From Paenibacillus oryzisoli (GTDB lineage Bacteria > Bacillota > Bacilli > Paenibacillales > NBRC-103111), in assembly GCF_001653565.1 (NCBI RefSeq), contig NZ_LYPB01000069.1, positions 186,001 through 250,000 on the forward strand: a DNA stretch of 64,000 bases, written 5' to 3'. The translations under genes and the position numbers were made by a program. Each line of letters starts with the position of its first letter. The first letter of the stretch is position 1. Shown here piece after piece: positions 53,091-62,496 of this stretch. Below the pieces are notes generated by a model. It was not told the origin of the DNA, did not search any database, and saw nothing but the letters and a program-made list of their open reading frames with translations.

Positions 53091-54053
53091 TTACCTACGT
53101 TGTGCCCAGCGTCGTTGACTTAGCAAACGCTGTAAGATGATAAACATAAACAATAGAATACCGATAACAATTTTTGTCCACCAGGAACTTAATGTTCCTT
53201 CGAAACTAATAATCGTTTGAATAACACCTTGTATCATAACACCAAAGAATGTACCTACAATGTATCCAACCCCACCCGTGAGCAGTGTGCCCCCGATGAC
53301 AACCGCAGCGATGGCATCTAATTCCATTCCCATTGCGTGCAAGCCATAACCTGAAAGCATATAGAAGGTGAAGACGACACCTGCTAATGCCGAGCAGAAT
53401 CCACTGAATGCATAAATGAGCATTTTGGTGCGTCCAACAGGTAAGCCCATTAATATGGAAGATTGCTCACTTCCGCCTAATGCATACGTATTTCTGCCAA
53501 AGCGTGTGTAGTGGGCTATATAGAAACCTAGAAACACTACCAACAACGCAATGATGACACTAATCGAAACAAAGTTACCACCTGGTAAACTAATCTTCGT
53601 TTGAGCCATACTTGTGTAGAAACCATTATCAATGGTAATGGTATTAATACTAATGATGTAACACAATCCCCGAGCAAGGAACATCCCGGATAACGTAACG
53701 ATGAAGGGCTCAATCTTGAAGTAATGGATAATGGCTCCCATCCCCCAACCGAATAGAGCTCCGATTAACAATACCATCGGAATGACCAGGCCTGGCGGCC
53801 AACCCGCTTGAACTAAACTTGCCGAAATCATCGTTGTTAAGGCAATGACGGAACCAACTGATAAATCAATTCCACCAGATACAATGACAAATGTCATGCC
53901 AACTGCCGTTATTAATAAGAAGGCATTATCAATGAGCAAATTCATCAGAACTTGTAGGGAGAAGAATCCTGTATAACGGAAAGAACCAATTGCGAACATG
54001 AGGACAAATAATCCCATGGTCACAATAATCGGAATATGCTGTTTCTTAAGCAT
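53091..54053 (-). CDS. yjfF: Sugar ABC transporter permease, YjfF type
   Basis: 320 residues from ATG 54053 (GGGAGG nine bases upstream; overlaps the previous gene by eight bases). Eight or more hydrophobic segments and the family signature VGMTFVIVSGGIDLSVGS and VVIGGTLLTGGVG identify a ribose/galactofuranose-type (RbsC/YjfF) permease. It should pair with the YtfT-type permease encoded upstream. Substrate likely a pentose or furanose such as arabinose, inferred from the neighbouring arabinofuranosidase and sensor. Confidence 0.9.
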   Translation of the reverse strand: MLKKQHIPIIVTMGLFVLMFAIGSFRYTGFFSLQVLMNLLIDNAFLLITAVGMTFVIVSGGIDLSVGSVIALTTMISASLVQAGWPPGLVIPMVLLIGALFGWGMGAIIHYFKIEPFIVTLSGMFLARGLCYIISINTITIDNGFYTSMAQTKISLPGGNFVSISVIIALLVVFLGFYIAHYTRFGRNTYALGGSEQSSILMGLPVGRTKMLIYAFSGFCSALAGVVFTFYMLSGYGLHAMGMELDAIAAVVIGGTLLTGGVGYIVGTFFGVMIQGVIQTIISFEGTLSSWWTKIVIGILLFMFIILQRLLSQRRWAQRR

Positions 54054-55071
54054 GCTGTTTGACCTCCCTCTCAGCCGGATAATGGCGCGTTTTCCAACGG
54101 AAGGCAATCGATTTACGGAAAGATTCCGATTGAATTAAACATACAATGAGAACAACGAATGCTTTTACAACAAGCGTTATTTCAGGTGGTACACCAATCA
54201 TATAGATCGTCGTTGTTAATGTTTGAATAATCAAAGCGCCAACTAATGTGCCCGCTAAGTAAAAACGTCCACCGGTTAGTGCCGTTCCACCAATTACGAC
54301 AGCTAGGATCGCATCTAGTTCATACCATAACCCAGCATTGTTGCCATCTGCGCTTGAGACATTCGAGCTTAGAATCAGCCCTGCAATAGCAGCACATAAG
54401 CTACAGAACATGTATACGAAGAACATAACCGTCTTCGATTTCACTCCGGCAAGATTACTTGCTGTTGGCTTGCAACCCACAGATTCAATAAATAAACCGA
54501 GAGCTGTCTTTCTTGTTAAGAGATATGCAATTAAGAATACGATAGCTACGATGAAAATAGAAAAGGGAAGTGTCAACAAGGATCCTGCACCAATGAATTT
54601 ATAGTGGGGGTTCGAAATCGTAATGATTTGACCGCTTGTTATTAATTGCGATACACCGCGTCCAGAAACCATCAGAATTAGCGTTGCGATAATCGGCTGC
54701 ATGCCAATATTAGCAACTAGGAAACCATTCCATACACCTAGAACAAGGGCTATCAACAGCGAAGTTCCTACTGAAATGATGACATTAGCTACACTGCCAT
54801 CTCCATGACTAATCATCAGGCACGCTATCGCTCCTGAAATCGCTACAACCGAACCAACGGAAAGATCGACACCCTTCGTAGCCGCAATAACGAGTGTCAT
54901 ACCAATGGATACGATCATTAATGGAGAGCCAAAGTTTAAGATATCTATTAAACTGCCGTATAGATGCCCGTCCCGCATTTTGATCGCAAAGAAATCAGGA
55001 GAGTAAATAAAGTTAAAAACTAATAAGGCACCTAAAAAAATTAGTGGCCAAAATAAATGATGCTTCACCAT
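54046..55071 (-). CDS. ytfT: Sugar ABC transporter permease, YtfT type
   Basis: 341 residues. Signature VSIGMTLVIAATKGVDLSVGS, ASNLAGVKSKTVMFFVYMFC and VVIGGTALTGGRF identify the permease family; GGAGG lies nine bases upstream of ATG 55071. Follows the ATPase gene by five bases. It forms the channel with the YjfF-type permease in the cell membrane. Confidence 0.9.
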   Translation of the reverse strand: MVKHHLFWPLIFLGALLVFNFIYSPDFFAIKMRDGHLYGSLIDILNFGSPLMIVSIGMTLVIAATKGVDLSVGSVVAISGAIACLMISHGDGSVANVIISVGTSLLIALVLGVWNGFLVANIGMQPIIATLILMVSGRGVSQLITSGQIITISNPHYKFIGAGSLLTLPFSIFIVAIVFLIAYLLTRKTALGLFIESVGCKPTASNLAGVKSKTVMFFVYMFCSLCAAIAGLILSSNVSSADGNNAGLWYELDAILAVVIGGTALTGGRFYLAGTLVGALIIQTLTTTIYMIGVPPEITLVVKAFVVLIVCLIQSESFRKSIAFRWKTRHYPAEREVKQHA

Positions 55072-55076
55072 GTCTA

Positions 55077-56585
55077 TTAACCTCCCGCAATTGCCTTCAT
55101 GACATTCTTCTGACTTATCTCATCGCCAACCATTTCTTTCACTTTATGTCGATCTCGCAGGACGACGATCTTATGACTGACGCGTAATACTTCCTCGAGT
55201 TCAGATGAAATAAATAAAACTGACATCCCTTTTTGGGCTAATGACAACACCAATTTCTGAATTTCAGCCTTGGCACCAATGTCAATACCTCTCGTAGGTT
55301 CATCCAAAATTAATAAACTAGGATCCGTAATCAACCAACGAGCAAGCAATACTTTCTGCTGATTCCCGCCACTTAAATTTTTAATAAGATGCTCGGGATT
55401 AGGTGGATTAATATTTAATGCACGAATGTATTCATCCGCCATTTCATCCTGACGTTTTCTGGAGATGGTTTTAAACCAACCTTGGGACGCTTGAAGGGCT
55501 AATATGATATTCTCACGAATGGTCAAATCATCAATAATCCCTTCTAATTTGCGATTCTCAGAGCAAAAGGCGATGCCTTGATCAATAGCCTGTCTTGGTG
55601 AATGAATCGCCTCACTCCTACCTGCAACTGTCATTCCACCAGAATCAGCTTTGTCTGCTGCAAAGAATAATCTAGCTAGTTCCGTTCTACCCGAACCCAA
55701 CAAACCTGCTAAACCAACAATCTCACCTTTATGAATGGTAAGATCCACAGGTTCAATGGAACCTTTCTTCCCAAAGTTGGTTGTTTGAATAAATACTTCC
55801 TGACTCATTTGATCGGCTGCATCACCATTGGGCAACTCTTCCAGCAGCTCAAGGTCCTTGCCAATCATTTTGGAAACCAGCTCTATACGAGGAAGATCTT
55901 TGGCTATATATTCCCCAATAAACTCTCCATTGCGGAGTATGGTTATGCGATCTGATATGTCGTAAACTTGATCCAAGAAATGAGTGACGAATAGAATCGC
56001 TAATCCTTCATTCTTCAATCGAGTCATGACAGAAAATAGTTGGATAACCTCACCTCGATCTAAACTGGAGGTTGGTTCATCTAGAATTAACACTTTGGCC
56101 GAAATACTCAAGGCCCTGGCAATAGCTACGAGTTGTTGAATAGCCACGGAATACACATGTAGGGGTTGTGTAACGTCGATCTCAAGATTCATTCTCTTCT
56201 TCAATAATTGCCTAGCATCTTCATTCATTTTTTTCCATAAAATACGACCAAAACGGCGTGGTTCACGCCCAATATAAATATTCTCAGCTACGGATAGGTT
56301 TGAACAGAGATTAACCTCCTGATACACCGTACTAATACCTGCGTTTTGCGCATCAAGCGGGCTAAGAATACGAATTGGCTTATTATTCATCTCAACAAGG
56401 CCCTGATCGATGGCGTGCACACCCGTAAGAACTTTAATAAGTGTGGACTTTCCTGCCCCGTTTTCACCCATTAACGCATGAACTTCACCAGGGAACATTC
56501 TGAAATTAACGTTCGTTAACGCCTTAACACCTGGAAACTGCTTATGAATCCCGGTCATTTGCAATACCGGACCGCCCTGTTTCAT
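55077..56585 (-). CDS. ytfR: Sugar ABC transporter ATP-binding protein, two ABC domains, YtfR type
   Basis: 502 residues with two ATPase halves, as in RbsA/MglA/YtfR. First half: Walker A GENGAGKSTLIK (about 40-51), signature-like YSVAIQQLVAIARAL and Walker B VLILDEPTSSLD. Second half: degenerate Walker A GLLGSGRTELAR and signature LSGGNQQKVLLARWL with LLILDEPTRGID. Uneven halves are normal for this class. It energises import of the sugar delivered by the YtfQ-type proteins. Unlike the LplABC transporters elsewhere in the window, this one carries its own ATPase. Confidence 0.95.
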   Translation of the reverse strand: MKQGGPVLQMTGIHKQFPGVKALTNVNFRMFPGEVHALMGENGAGKSTLIKVLTGVHAIDQGLVEMNNKPIRILSPLDAQNAGISTVYQEVNLCSNLSVAENIYIGREPRRFGRILWKKMNEDARQLLKKRMNLEIDVTQPLHVYSVAIQQLVAIARALSISAKVLILDEPTSSLDRGEVIQLFSVMTRLKNEGLAILFVTHFLDQVYDISDRITILRNGEFIGEYIAKDLPRIELVSKMIGKDLELLEELPNGDAADQMSQEVFIQTTNFGKKGSIEPVDLTIHKGEIVGLAGLLGSGRTELARLFFAADKADSGGMTVAGRSEAIHSPRQAIDQGIAFCSENRKLEGIIDDLTIRENIILALQASQGWFKTISRKRQDEMADEYIRALNINPPNPEHLIKNLSGGNQQKVLLARWLITDPSLLILDEPTRGIDIGAKAEIQKLVLSLAQKGMSVLFISSELEEVLRVSHKIVVLRDRHKVKEMVGDEISQKNVMKAIAGG

Positions 56586-56685
56586 TATGCCACTCCTCTC
56601 CTATATGAACGAGAGCCACCCCATACTAGCAAGATGGAGCAGCTCTGCCCTTTTTATTTATGGTATATTGGCTCCAGACAATTCC

Positions 56686-57720
56686 CTAGTACTGACGATT
56701 CGGCAACTCACGCTTCGCATCTTCAGAGGTAAATACGCCTTCTTTTGTAACAATACGCTTCGGCAACTCTTTGCCGCTAAGTACATCTTTGGCAGCTTGC
56801 ATTAATTGGCCGCCGAGTAGTGGGTTACACTCGACGATGAAGTTAATTTTACCTTCACTGGCAGCCACGAAGCCGTCTTTCACCCCATCAACGGAGATAA
56901 TGATAATATCTTTACCTGGTTTAAGACCCGCTTCCTCAATTGCTTGAATGGCGCCAAGTGCCATATCGTCGTTATGTGCATAGAGAACATTAATGTTCTT
57001 ATTGGCTTTCAAGAATGCTTGCATGACCTCTTTACCTTTAGCACGTGTAAAATCACCTGTTTGTGAAGCAATGATTTTAAGGTTTGGATTTGATTTAATA
57101 ATTTCGCCAAATCCAGCTTTACGATCATTCGCAGGAGCAGAACCCGTAGTTCCTTGAAGCTCTACGATATTAACTGTTTCTTTCGCATCTTTATACTTGT
57201 CAACTACCCATTTCCCTGCGCTGCGGCCTTCTTCTACGAAATCCGAACCAATGAATGTTTTGTAGAGGGAAGTATCCTTCGAGTCTACAGCTCTATCCGT
57301 CAAGATAACTGGAATGCCAGCATCTTTCGCTTCTTTCAATACCGTATCCCAACCGGATTCAACAACCGGCGAGAAAGCGATAACATCAACTTTTTGTTGG
57401 ATATATGTACGAATGGATTTAATTTGATTTTCTTGTTTTTGCTGTGCATCAGAGAATTTCAATTCAATGCCTGCTTCTTTCGCAGAATCTTGAACGGATT
57501 TCGTATTCGCTGATCGCCATCCGCTTTCAGCACCTACTTGAGCAAAGCCCATCGTGATTTTCTTGTCCGCTTTAGCTGTAGCTACTGCTGCTGTGCTTGG
57601 GCTTACCGCCGCTGCTGCAGTTGTGCTGCTTGCTGTCTTGCTATCTCCTGAACTACCACAGGCTGCTGTGAACATCATCATTGCTGAAGCTACTAATACT
57701 ACCCCTAGAGATCTTTTCAT
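56686..57720 (-). CDS. ytfQ: Sugar-binding lipoprotein, YtfQ type
   Basis: 344 residues. Signal peptide with lipobox TAAC and lipidated C21, then a low-complexity T/A/S linker (22-52) and the type I periplasmic binding fold (KITMGFAQVGAESGWRSANT, VDVIAFSPVVESGW, NVLYAHNDDMALGAIQAIEE). Closest described relatives bind galactofuranose or arabinose-like sugars. First gene of the operon; the divergent kinase-regulator-lipoprotein system begins 253 bases to the right and probably activates it. A TATAAT box lies at 57766-57771 on the minus strand, 46 bases upstream. Confidence 0.92.
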   Translation of the reverse strand: MKRSLGVVLVASAMMMFTAACGSSGDSKTASSTTAAAAVSPSTAAVATAKADKKITMGFAQVGAESGWRSANTKSVQDSAKEAGIELKFSDAQQKQENQIKSIRTYIQQKVDVIAFSPVVESGWDTVLKEAKDAGIPVILTDRAVDSKDTSLYKTFIGSDFVEEGRSAGKWVVDKYKDAKETVNIVELQGTTGSAPANDRKAGFGEIIKSNPNLKIIASQTGDFTRAKGKEVMQAFLKANKNINVLYAHNDDMALGAIQAIEEAGLKPGKDIIIISVDGVKDGFVAASEGKINFIVECNPLLGGQLMQAAKDVLSGKELPKRIVTKEGVFTSEDAKRELPNRQY

Positions 57721-57973
57721 TTATATTTCCTCCCTTATTTCACCTGTTTGCTTCGGTGTAACTAAATTATAGGATACGCATTGTGCAAGGGTATACGGAG
57801 TTTCGTTGACACTTCTTATAAATTATTATTCACTTTTGGAGCTTCCCGTTTAAAAACAGTACTTTTTTATTCAAAAGGTGTAGTTTTATGCTTATTGATT
57901 GCGTTTTCAAAATGATTGATCCATAATTTACTATGAGCTTTCAATACTTCTTAAACTGAAAGGTATTTGTAAG
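57721..57973. promoter_or_regulatory. Divergent control region between ytfQ operon and sensor genes
   Basis: The 253 bases separate the minus-strand ytfQ (start 57720) from the plus-strand kinase (start 57974). A TATAAT -10 box for ytfQ is at 57766-57771; no convincing -35 stands 17 bases further, which would fit activation by the adjacent YesN-type regulator. I could not define a plus-strand promoter with confidence. Confidence 0.4.
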
Positions 57974-59776
57974 ATGGATATATATCGAAAAATTACTTCC
58001 AGCCTTCGGGCTAAGCTCCTTACCATGTTTGTCATACTCACATGTCTTCCACTAATTATTGTAGGCCTCATTTCCTATCATAAATCGTACAATACTGTAT
58101 TCAATAACAGCAAAGCAGCAACGATGATGCTTGCCACCCAATTAGCGACGAATATTGATAATGTATTTACAGATACGAAAAAACTTTTGGAACTCGAGAA
58201 AAATCCCAATGTTTTACATTTTCTATTTTCGCAAACAGATTCCAATTTAGATGCACGAGAGATTTTACAAACAATGTCTTCCTACAGACAAACGTATCAA
58301 TATGATGGCGTGTTGAACATTACGATGATTAATTTATATGGCCGAGGGATCAGCGAGAGGAAAGGCGTCTTTCAACTGAGTAAGAACGTATTGCGTAATC
58401 CGCATTTCGAATACCTGATTCAGAATCCTGAGGCCGTGTTGAATATCCCGCCTAATGACCCTTCTTCCATAGACCCCCTAGACGGATTTCAATACAAGAA
58501 TCGCAATATTATTTCAATTGTTTCTACAGTAAAACAGCGAGTTACCCACGAAGTCATTGGATTCATCATCATTGATGTCGATGACAACATCGTCAAAACG
58601 TTTAGTGATAACGTCATTATTGGGAAAAGTGGCTTCTTCTATGTCGCGGACAACAAGGGCAATGCCATTTTATTACCCTCAAAAGCTGCAAATCATACGA
58701 AGTGGTTAGAAAACAAAAATATTGCTTCTATTATTGAAAATAAAAACAAAGACTATGTGGATTCATCGGAAGGTAAACCAGAATTTATTGTAACTTCCCC
58801 CTCCATGTCCACGGGTTGGAATATCGTTGGGGTGGTACCCTTGCAAGAAATTGTGGAAGAAGCCAATTCCATTCGTCAACTCATTATCATAAGCGTCATG
58901 CTTAGCATCATTTTCGCCATAACCTTGCATTTCTTTGTGTCTACTCGCTTGACTCGCCCTGTTCGCATACTCAAAAACAAAATGCAACTTGCCGCATCCG
59001 GCTTTCTTGAGGCTAAGGTCGTTCTTACAGGTACAGATGAAATCTCTGATTTGGGCAATAGCTTCAATATTATGATTGGGAAAATCCGCATGTTGCTAGA
59101 CCAAAGCATTAAAGAGCAGCAAGAAATCAAGAAATCGGAGCTTAGAGCCCTACAGGCTCAAATCAACCCTCATTTCTTGTACAACACATTGGATTCCATA
59201 CTTTGGCTGGCGCAATCGGAGAAAAAAGATCAGGTCGTCCAGATGGTCATGGCTTTATCCAAACTGTTTCGAATTAGCTTAAGTAAAGGGAAGGATTGGA
59301 TAACCTTCGAAAAGGAAATTGAACATCTTCAGAGTTATTTAACCATTCAACAGATGCGGTATAGGGATATCTTGGATTATGAAATTGCCATCGATTCAAG
59401 CCTGCATTCGTTGCTTATCCTTAAAATGACCTTACAGCCCATTGTTGAAAATGCCCTATATCACGGGCTTAAAAACAAGCGTGGCAAAGGGCTGATACGA
59501 ATTACGGCAAAGATTGAGGATGGACATAACTTCCTTATTGTGGTTGAAGATAACGGTAAAGGCATTACGGAAGATCGACTTCATCAGCTACGGAAGGATC
59601 TAATGGAACCCCATACACCAAAGGAAACTGGAAATGAAGTGTCCGGAGGATTCGGATTGCACAATGTGCATAGACGAATACGCTTATATTATGGAGAAGC
59701 GTATGGCGTTCAGGTAGACAGTATAGAAGGTGAAGGAACGATTGTTATCATTCGAATACCGTGTGATTGGGGATGA
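57974..59776 (+). CDS. YesM-type sensor histidine kinase (AraS-like)
   Basis: 600 residues. Transmembrane helices at about 15-37 and 302-324 flank an extracellular Cache-like sensing domain. HAMP follows (about 325-378), then INPHFLYNTLD with phospho-accepting H400, N-box N493 (IVENALYHGLK) and DNGKG. Next genes are its regulator (six-base gap) and a sugar-binding lipoprotein, the same three parts as the AraPST system of Geobacillus stearothermophilus, which senses L-arabinose through the lipoprotein. Likely activates the divergent ytf operon. Confidence 0.92.
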   Translation: MDIYRKITSSLRAKLLTMFVILTCLPLIIVGLISYHKSYNTVFNNSKAATMMLATQLATNIDNVFTDTKKLLELEKNPNVLHFLFSQTDSNLDAREILQTMSSYRQTYQYDGVLNITMINLYGRGISERKGVFQLSKNVLRNPHFEYLIQNPEAVLNIPPNDPSSIDPLDGFQYKNRNIISIVSTVKQRVTHEVIGFIIIDVDDNIVKTFSDNVIIGKSGFFYVADNKGNAILLPSKAANHTKWLENKNIASIIENKNKDYVDSSEGKPEFIVTSPSMSTGWNIVGVVPLQEIVEEANSIRQLIIISVMLSIIFAITLHFFVSTRLTRPVRILKNKMQLAASGFLEAKVVLTGTDEISDLGNSFNIMIGKIRMLLDQSIKEQQEIKKSELRALQAQINPHFLYNTLDSILWLAQSEKKDQVVQMVMALSKLFRISLSKGKDWITFEKEIEHLQSYLTIQQMRYRDILDYEIAIDSSLHSLLILKMTLQPIVENALYHGLKNKRGKGLIRITAKIEDGHNFLIVVEDNGKGITEDRLHQLRKDLMEPHTPKETGNEVSGGFGLHNVHRRIRLYYGEAYGVQVDSIEGEGTIVIIRIPCDWG

Positions 59777-59782
59777 TGTTTC

Positions 59783-61429
59783 GTGAAAAAAATATTGTTA
59801 GTTGACGATGAAATATTAATTAGAGAGATTATTCGCGATTGTATCGATTGGGAGAAAGAAGGATTTATTTACTGTGGAGATGCCTCAGATGGCGAGGTCG
59901 CACTTCCGATCATTGAAAGCGTTCAGCCTGATATTTTGATTACGGATATTCTTATGCCTTTCATGAATGGGCTGGAATTAAGCAGTATTATGAGCAAGCA
60001 GTTTCCCCATATGAAGATCATAATTATTAGTGGCCATGCCGAATTCGAATATGCAAGAACAGCGATGCAAATTGGTGTGCAAGAATACTGCTTAAAACCA
60101 ATTAGCCCTACTGATTTATTGAAAGTGCTTCACAAAGTTAGCCAAGACATTGACAAGGAACTTTACATACAAACACAACTTCAATTGCTTAAAGATAAAG
60201 AAAATGAACATAGTGTCATTTCCCAAGATAAGTTATTGAATGATCTCTGCAGCGGGTTCATGACCACCTCAGAGGTCATGCATCATAGTGCCGCTATTCG
60301 ATTGAATATTATTGCTCATTATTATGTCGTTACGGTACTGGATTTACGGGAAATAGAGACCTCTAACCACAATGACATTAATGTTACATGTGAACATGAG
60401 CGTTTGCTATTGGATAAGTGCGTCCAACTGAAAGTGAATGTTGAGCATTTGAAATTTCAGCGTAGTCGATCTGAAAGTGTTTGGATTATGAAAAGCGATA
60501 CCTTGGAGAATTTGAAGCTTGAGTTACAAGCGTTCCAAGATTTACAAAAAGAGATTTCCGAAGGTGTCCATTCTCTCTCGATCTCAATTGGCATAGGCAG
60601 TGTGCAAGATCGTCTTCAGAATGTACATCTATCCTTTCTAGATGCCATGGAAGATGCGCACTGGCGGAGACTATCTCGCCAGAACCGAAATGTGTTCCGG
60701 GAGATGAAGACAGAAACATTAGATCCGACTCTCTTTTTGGATCGTAGCGCCTTTATGAATTTCCTGAAGATCGGGTCGCATCATAAACTAGGTACTTTTG
60801 TCGCTGAATACGCTGCAGCATTCGTTGATATTAATTGGCATTCCTCATCGATTGGCTACTATATTTTAAATGATGTGACCATTGAAGCTTTCAGATCCAA
60901 TAAAGATATGTACCGACACCTGGCTGAACCCGAGAAATCTCTTCAACAATTCCAACAAATGATCGGTAATATACGAAGTTGGGAGGAAGCTTGTACGTAT
61001 TTAATTTCCTTGATCGAACAGTTCTGGAATTGGCGCTCGCGCATTTACGATAAATACAGTGATATGATTACAAAAGTTAAAGAGCATATGCAATTGAATT
61101 TTGAGAAGGATACCTTTTCCTTACAAGATGCAGCTGAATATGTAAATCTAAGTCCGAATTACTTAAGCAGAGTATTTAGCCAGGAAACGGGTCAAACCTT
61201 CATCGAGTTTCTAACCCAAATACGCATTCATAAAGCGATGGATTTGCTAAAAAGCACGTCAGCGAAATCCTATGAGATCGCATTTATGGTAGGCTATAAT
61301 GACCCCCATTATTTCTCTAATTTATTCAAACGCTTAACTGGCATGACCCCCAAAGAATTTAGAAAGAACGGGACTGCAGGTGAAGCACTCGTTAGTACGA
61401 AGGGAGATTCTCTTCATGAGGTTGATTAA
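59783..61429 (+). CDS. YesN-type response regulator (AraT-like)
   Basis: 548 residues from GTG 59783. Receiver domain with D8-D9, phospho-acceptor D55 (LITDILMPF) and K105; long linker with helical content; C-terminal AraC domain at about 430-530 (LQDAAEYVNLSPNYLSRVF, YEIAFMVGYNDPHYFSNLFK). Encoded after its kinase and overlapping the lipoprotein gene by 14 bases. Expected to bind in the divergent region at 57721-57973 and activate sugar uptake. Confidence 0.92.
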   Translation: MKKILLVDDEILIREIIRDCIDWEKEGFIYCGDASDGEVALPIIESVQPDILITDILMPFMNGLELSSIMSKQFPHMKIIIISGHAEFEYARTAMQIGVQEYCLKPISPTDLLKVLHKVSQDIDKELYIQTQLQLLKDKENEHSVISQDKLLNDLCSGFMTTSEVMHHSAAIRLNIIAHYYVVTVLDLREIETSNHNDINVTCEHERLLLDKCVQLKVNVEHLKFQRSRSESVWIMKSDTLENLKLELQAFQDLQKEISEGVHSLSISIGIGSVQDRLQNVHLSFLDAMEDAHWRRLSRQNRNVFREMKTETLDPTLFLDRSAFMNFLKIGSHHKLGTFVAEYAAAFVDINWHSSSIGYYILNDVTIEAFRSNKDMYRHLAEPEKSLQQFQQMIGNIRSWEEACTYLISLIEQFWNWRSRIYDKYSDMITKVKEHMQLNFEKDTFSLQDAAEYVNLSPNYLSRVFSQETGQTFIEFLTQIRIHKAMDLLKSTSAKSYEIAFMVGYNDPHYFSNLFKRLTGMTPKEFRKNGTAGEALVSTKGDSLHEVD

Positions 61430-62396
61430 ATGGATAACGCTTGGAACGATGATGATGCTGGTGTTAACGGGATGCAAAGGTTCAACACCTTCCACGCCCC
61501 AAGTTACTTATTCGACATCAAGCTCGCCAGTTTCAACGTTGACTACAACGAAACATGCCGATACACTCACATTTGGGATCCTATATCCGATGACCCATCC
61601 TTTCTATGAAATGATTACCGATTCCATCGAGATCGCAAGTAAGCCCCATCCTGTTCAATTAATTGTTAAAGCACCAGATGAAATTAATCTAGAACAGCAA
61701 ATGCGAATGATGGAAACCCTAATTGCGCAGAAGGTCAGCGGAATCGCTATTGATCCTATTGATCCCAAAGCTTTCGAACCATTGATTAATAAAGCTGTGC
61801 AAGCTGGCATTCCTGTCATTTGTTTCGAATCCGATGTGCCTAGCAGCAAGCGCTACTCTTTTATCGGGAGTGATCCGCTTCAGGAAGGTATCCTCATGGG
61901 GCAAATAATAGATCGTTTCCTTAAGGGCAGAGGAATGATTATGATCGAGGGAAGTTTGGCAGGCTCTTCTCAAATTCGCCAACGGCTTCAAGGGTTAGAG
62001 CACTATTTGAGTCGAAATACGGAAATACAGATTCTCGATAAGAAATATCATAACGGAGATAATGAGAAAGCTATTGCAGATCTGGAATCTATGATTAATG
62101 AGCATCCACATTTTGACGCACTTGTTCCTCTGGATATGGTTTCCAGCTCCAATACCATTCTTGTTTGGAAATCCCAAGGATTAAAGCGCTACGCCTTTAC
62201 ATTCGGGATGACACCTGATGTCAAAGAAGCCTTATTAAATGGTCAAATCAACGCTGTGATTTCTGAGAATGAGCATCTGTGGGGGGATAAAATTATCGAA
62301 CAACTCCTCTCCGCGGCAAAACAAGTTGCTCCAACAGCTTGGATCGATACTGGTTTTCAGGAGATTACACAAGACAAAATAATTAATGAATATTAA
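61416..62396 (+). CDS. Sugar-binding lipoprotein, sensor partner (AraP-like)
   Basis: 326 residues from ATG 61416 (GGGAG nine bases upstream; an earlier in-frame ATG lies inside the regulator gene). Lipobox LTGC with lipidated C20, then a type I periplasmic binding fold (TLTFGILYPMTHPFYEMITD, VSGIAIDPIDPKAFEPLINK, PLDMVSSSNTILVWKSQ). Because it is in an operon with the kinase and regulator rather than with permeases, it probably presents the sugar to the kinase as in AraPST. Ligand likely a pentose; not proven by sequence. Confidence 0.88.
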   Translation: MRLIKWITLGTMMMLVLTGCKGSTPSTPQVTYSTSSSPVSTLTTTKHADTLTFGILYPMTHPFYEMITDSIEIASKPHPVQLIVKAPDEINLEQQMRMMETLIAQKVSGIAIDPIDPKAFEPLINKAVQAGIPVICFESDVPSSKRYSFIGSDPLQEGILMGQIIDRFLKGRGMIMIEGSLAGSSQIRQRLQGLEHYLSRNTEIQILDKKYHNGDNEKAIADLESMINEHPHFDALVPLDMVSSSNTILVWKSQGLKRYAFTFGMTPDVKEALLNGQINAVISENEHLWGDKIIEQLLSAAKQVAPTAWIDTGFQEITQDKIINEY

Positions 62397-62442
62397 AAAA
62401 AAAATTATTCTTCAGGAGGCTGGTCAGCCGCCTGAAGAATAA
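62395..62442 (-). terminator. Strong terminator for the permease operon from the right
   Basis: Eighteen-base arms (62405-62422 with 62425-62442) pair with a single mismatch and a two-base loop (a larger loop forms in practice). On the minus strand about ten T follow. It also lies 8 bases after the plus-strand lipoprotein stop but has no T-run in that direction. Confidence 0.9.
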
Positions 62443-62496
62443 CCACCGGTAGATTAGCATTCAGATCCTGTTGTCACCCCATTCAGCCTTCCCCAC

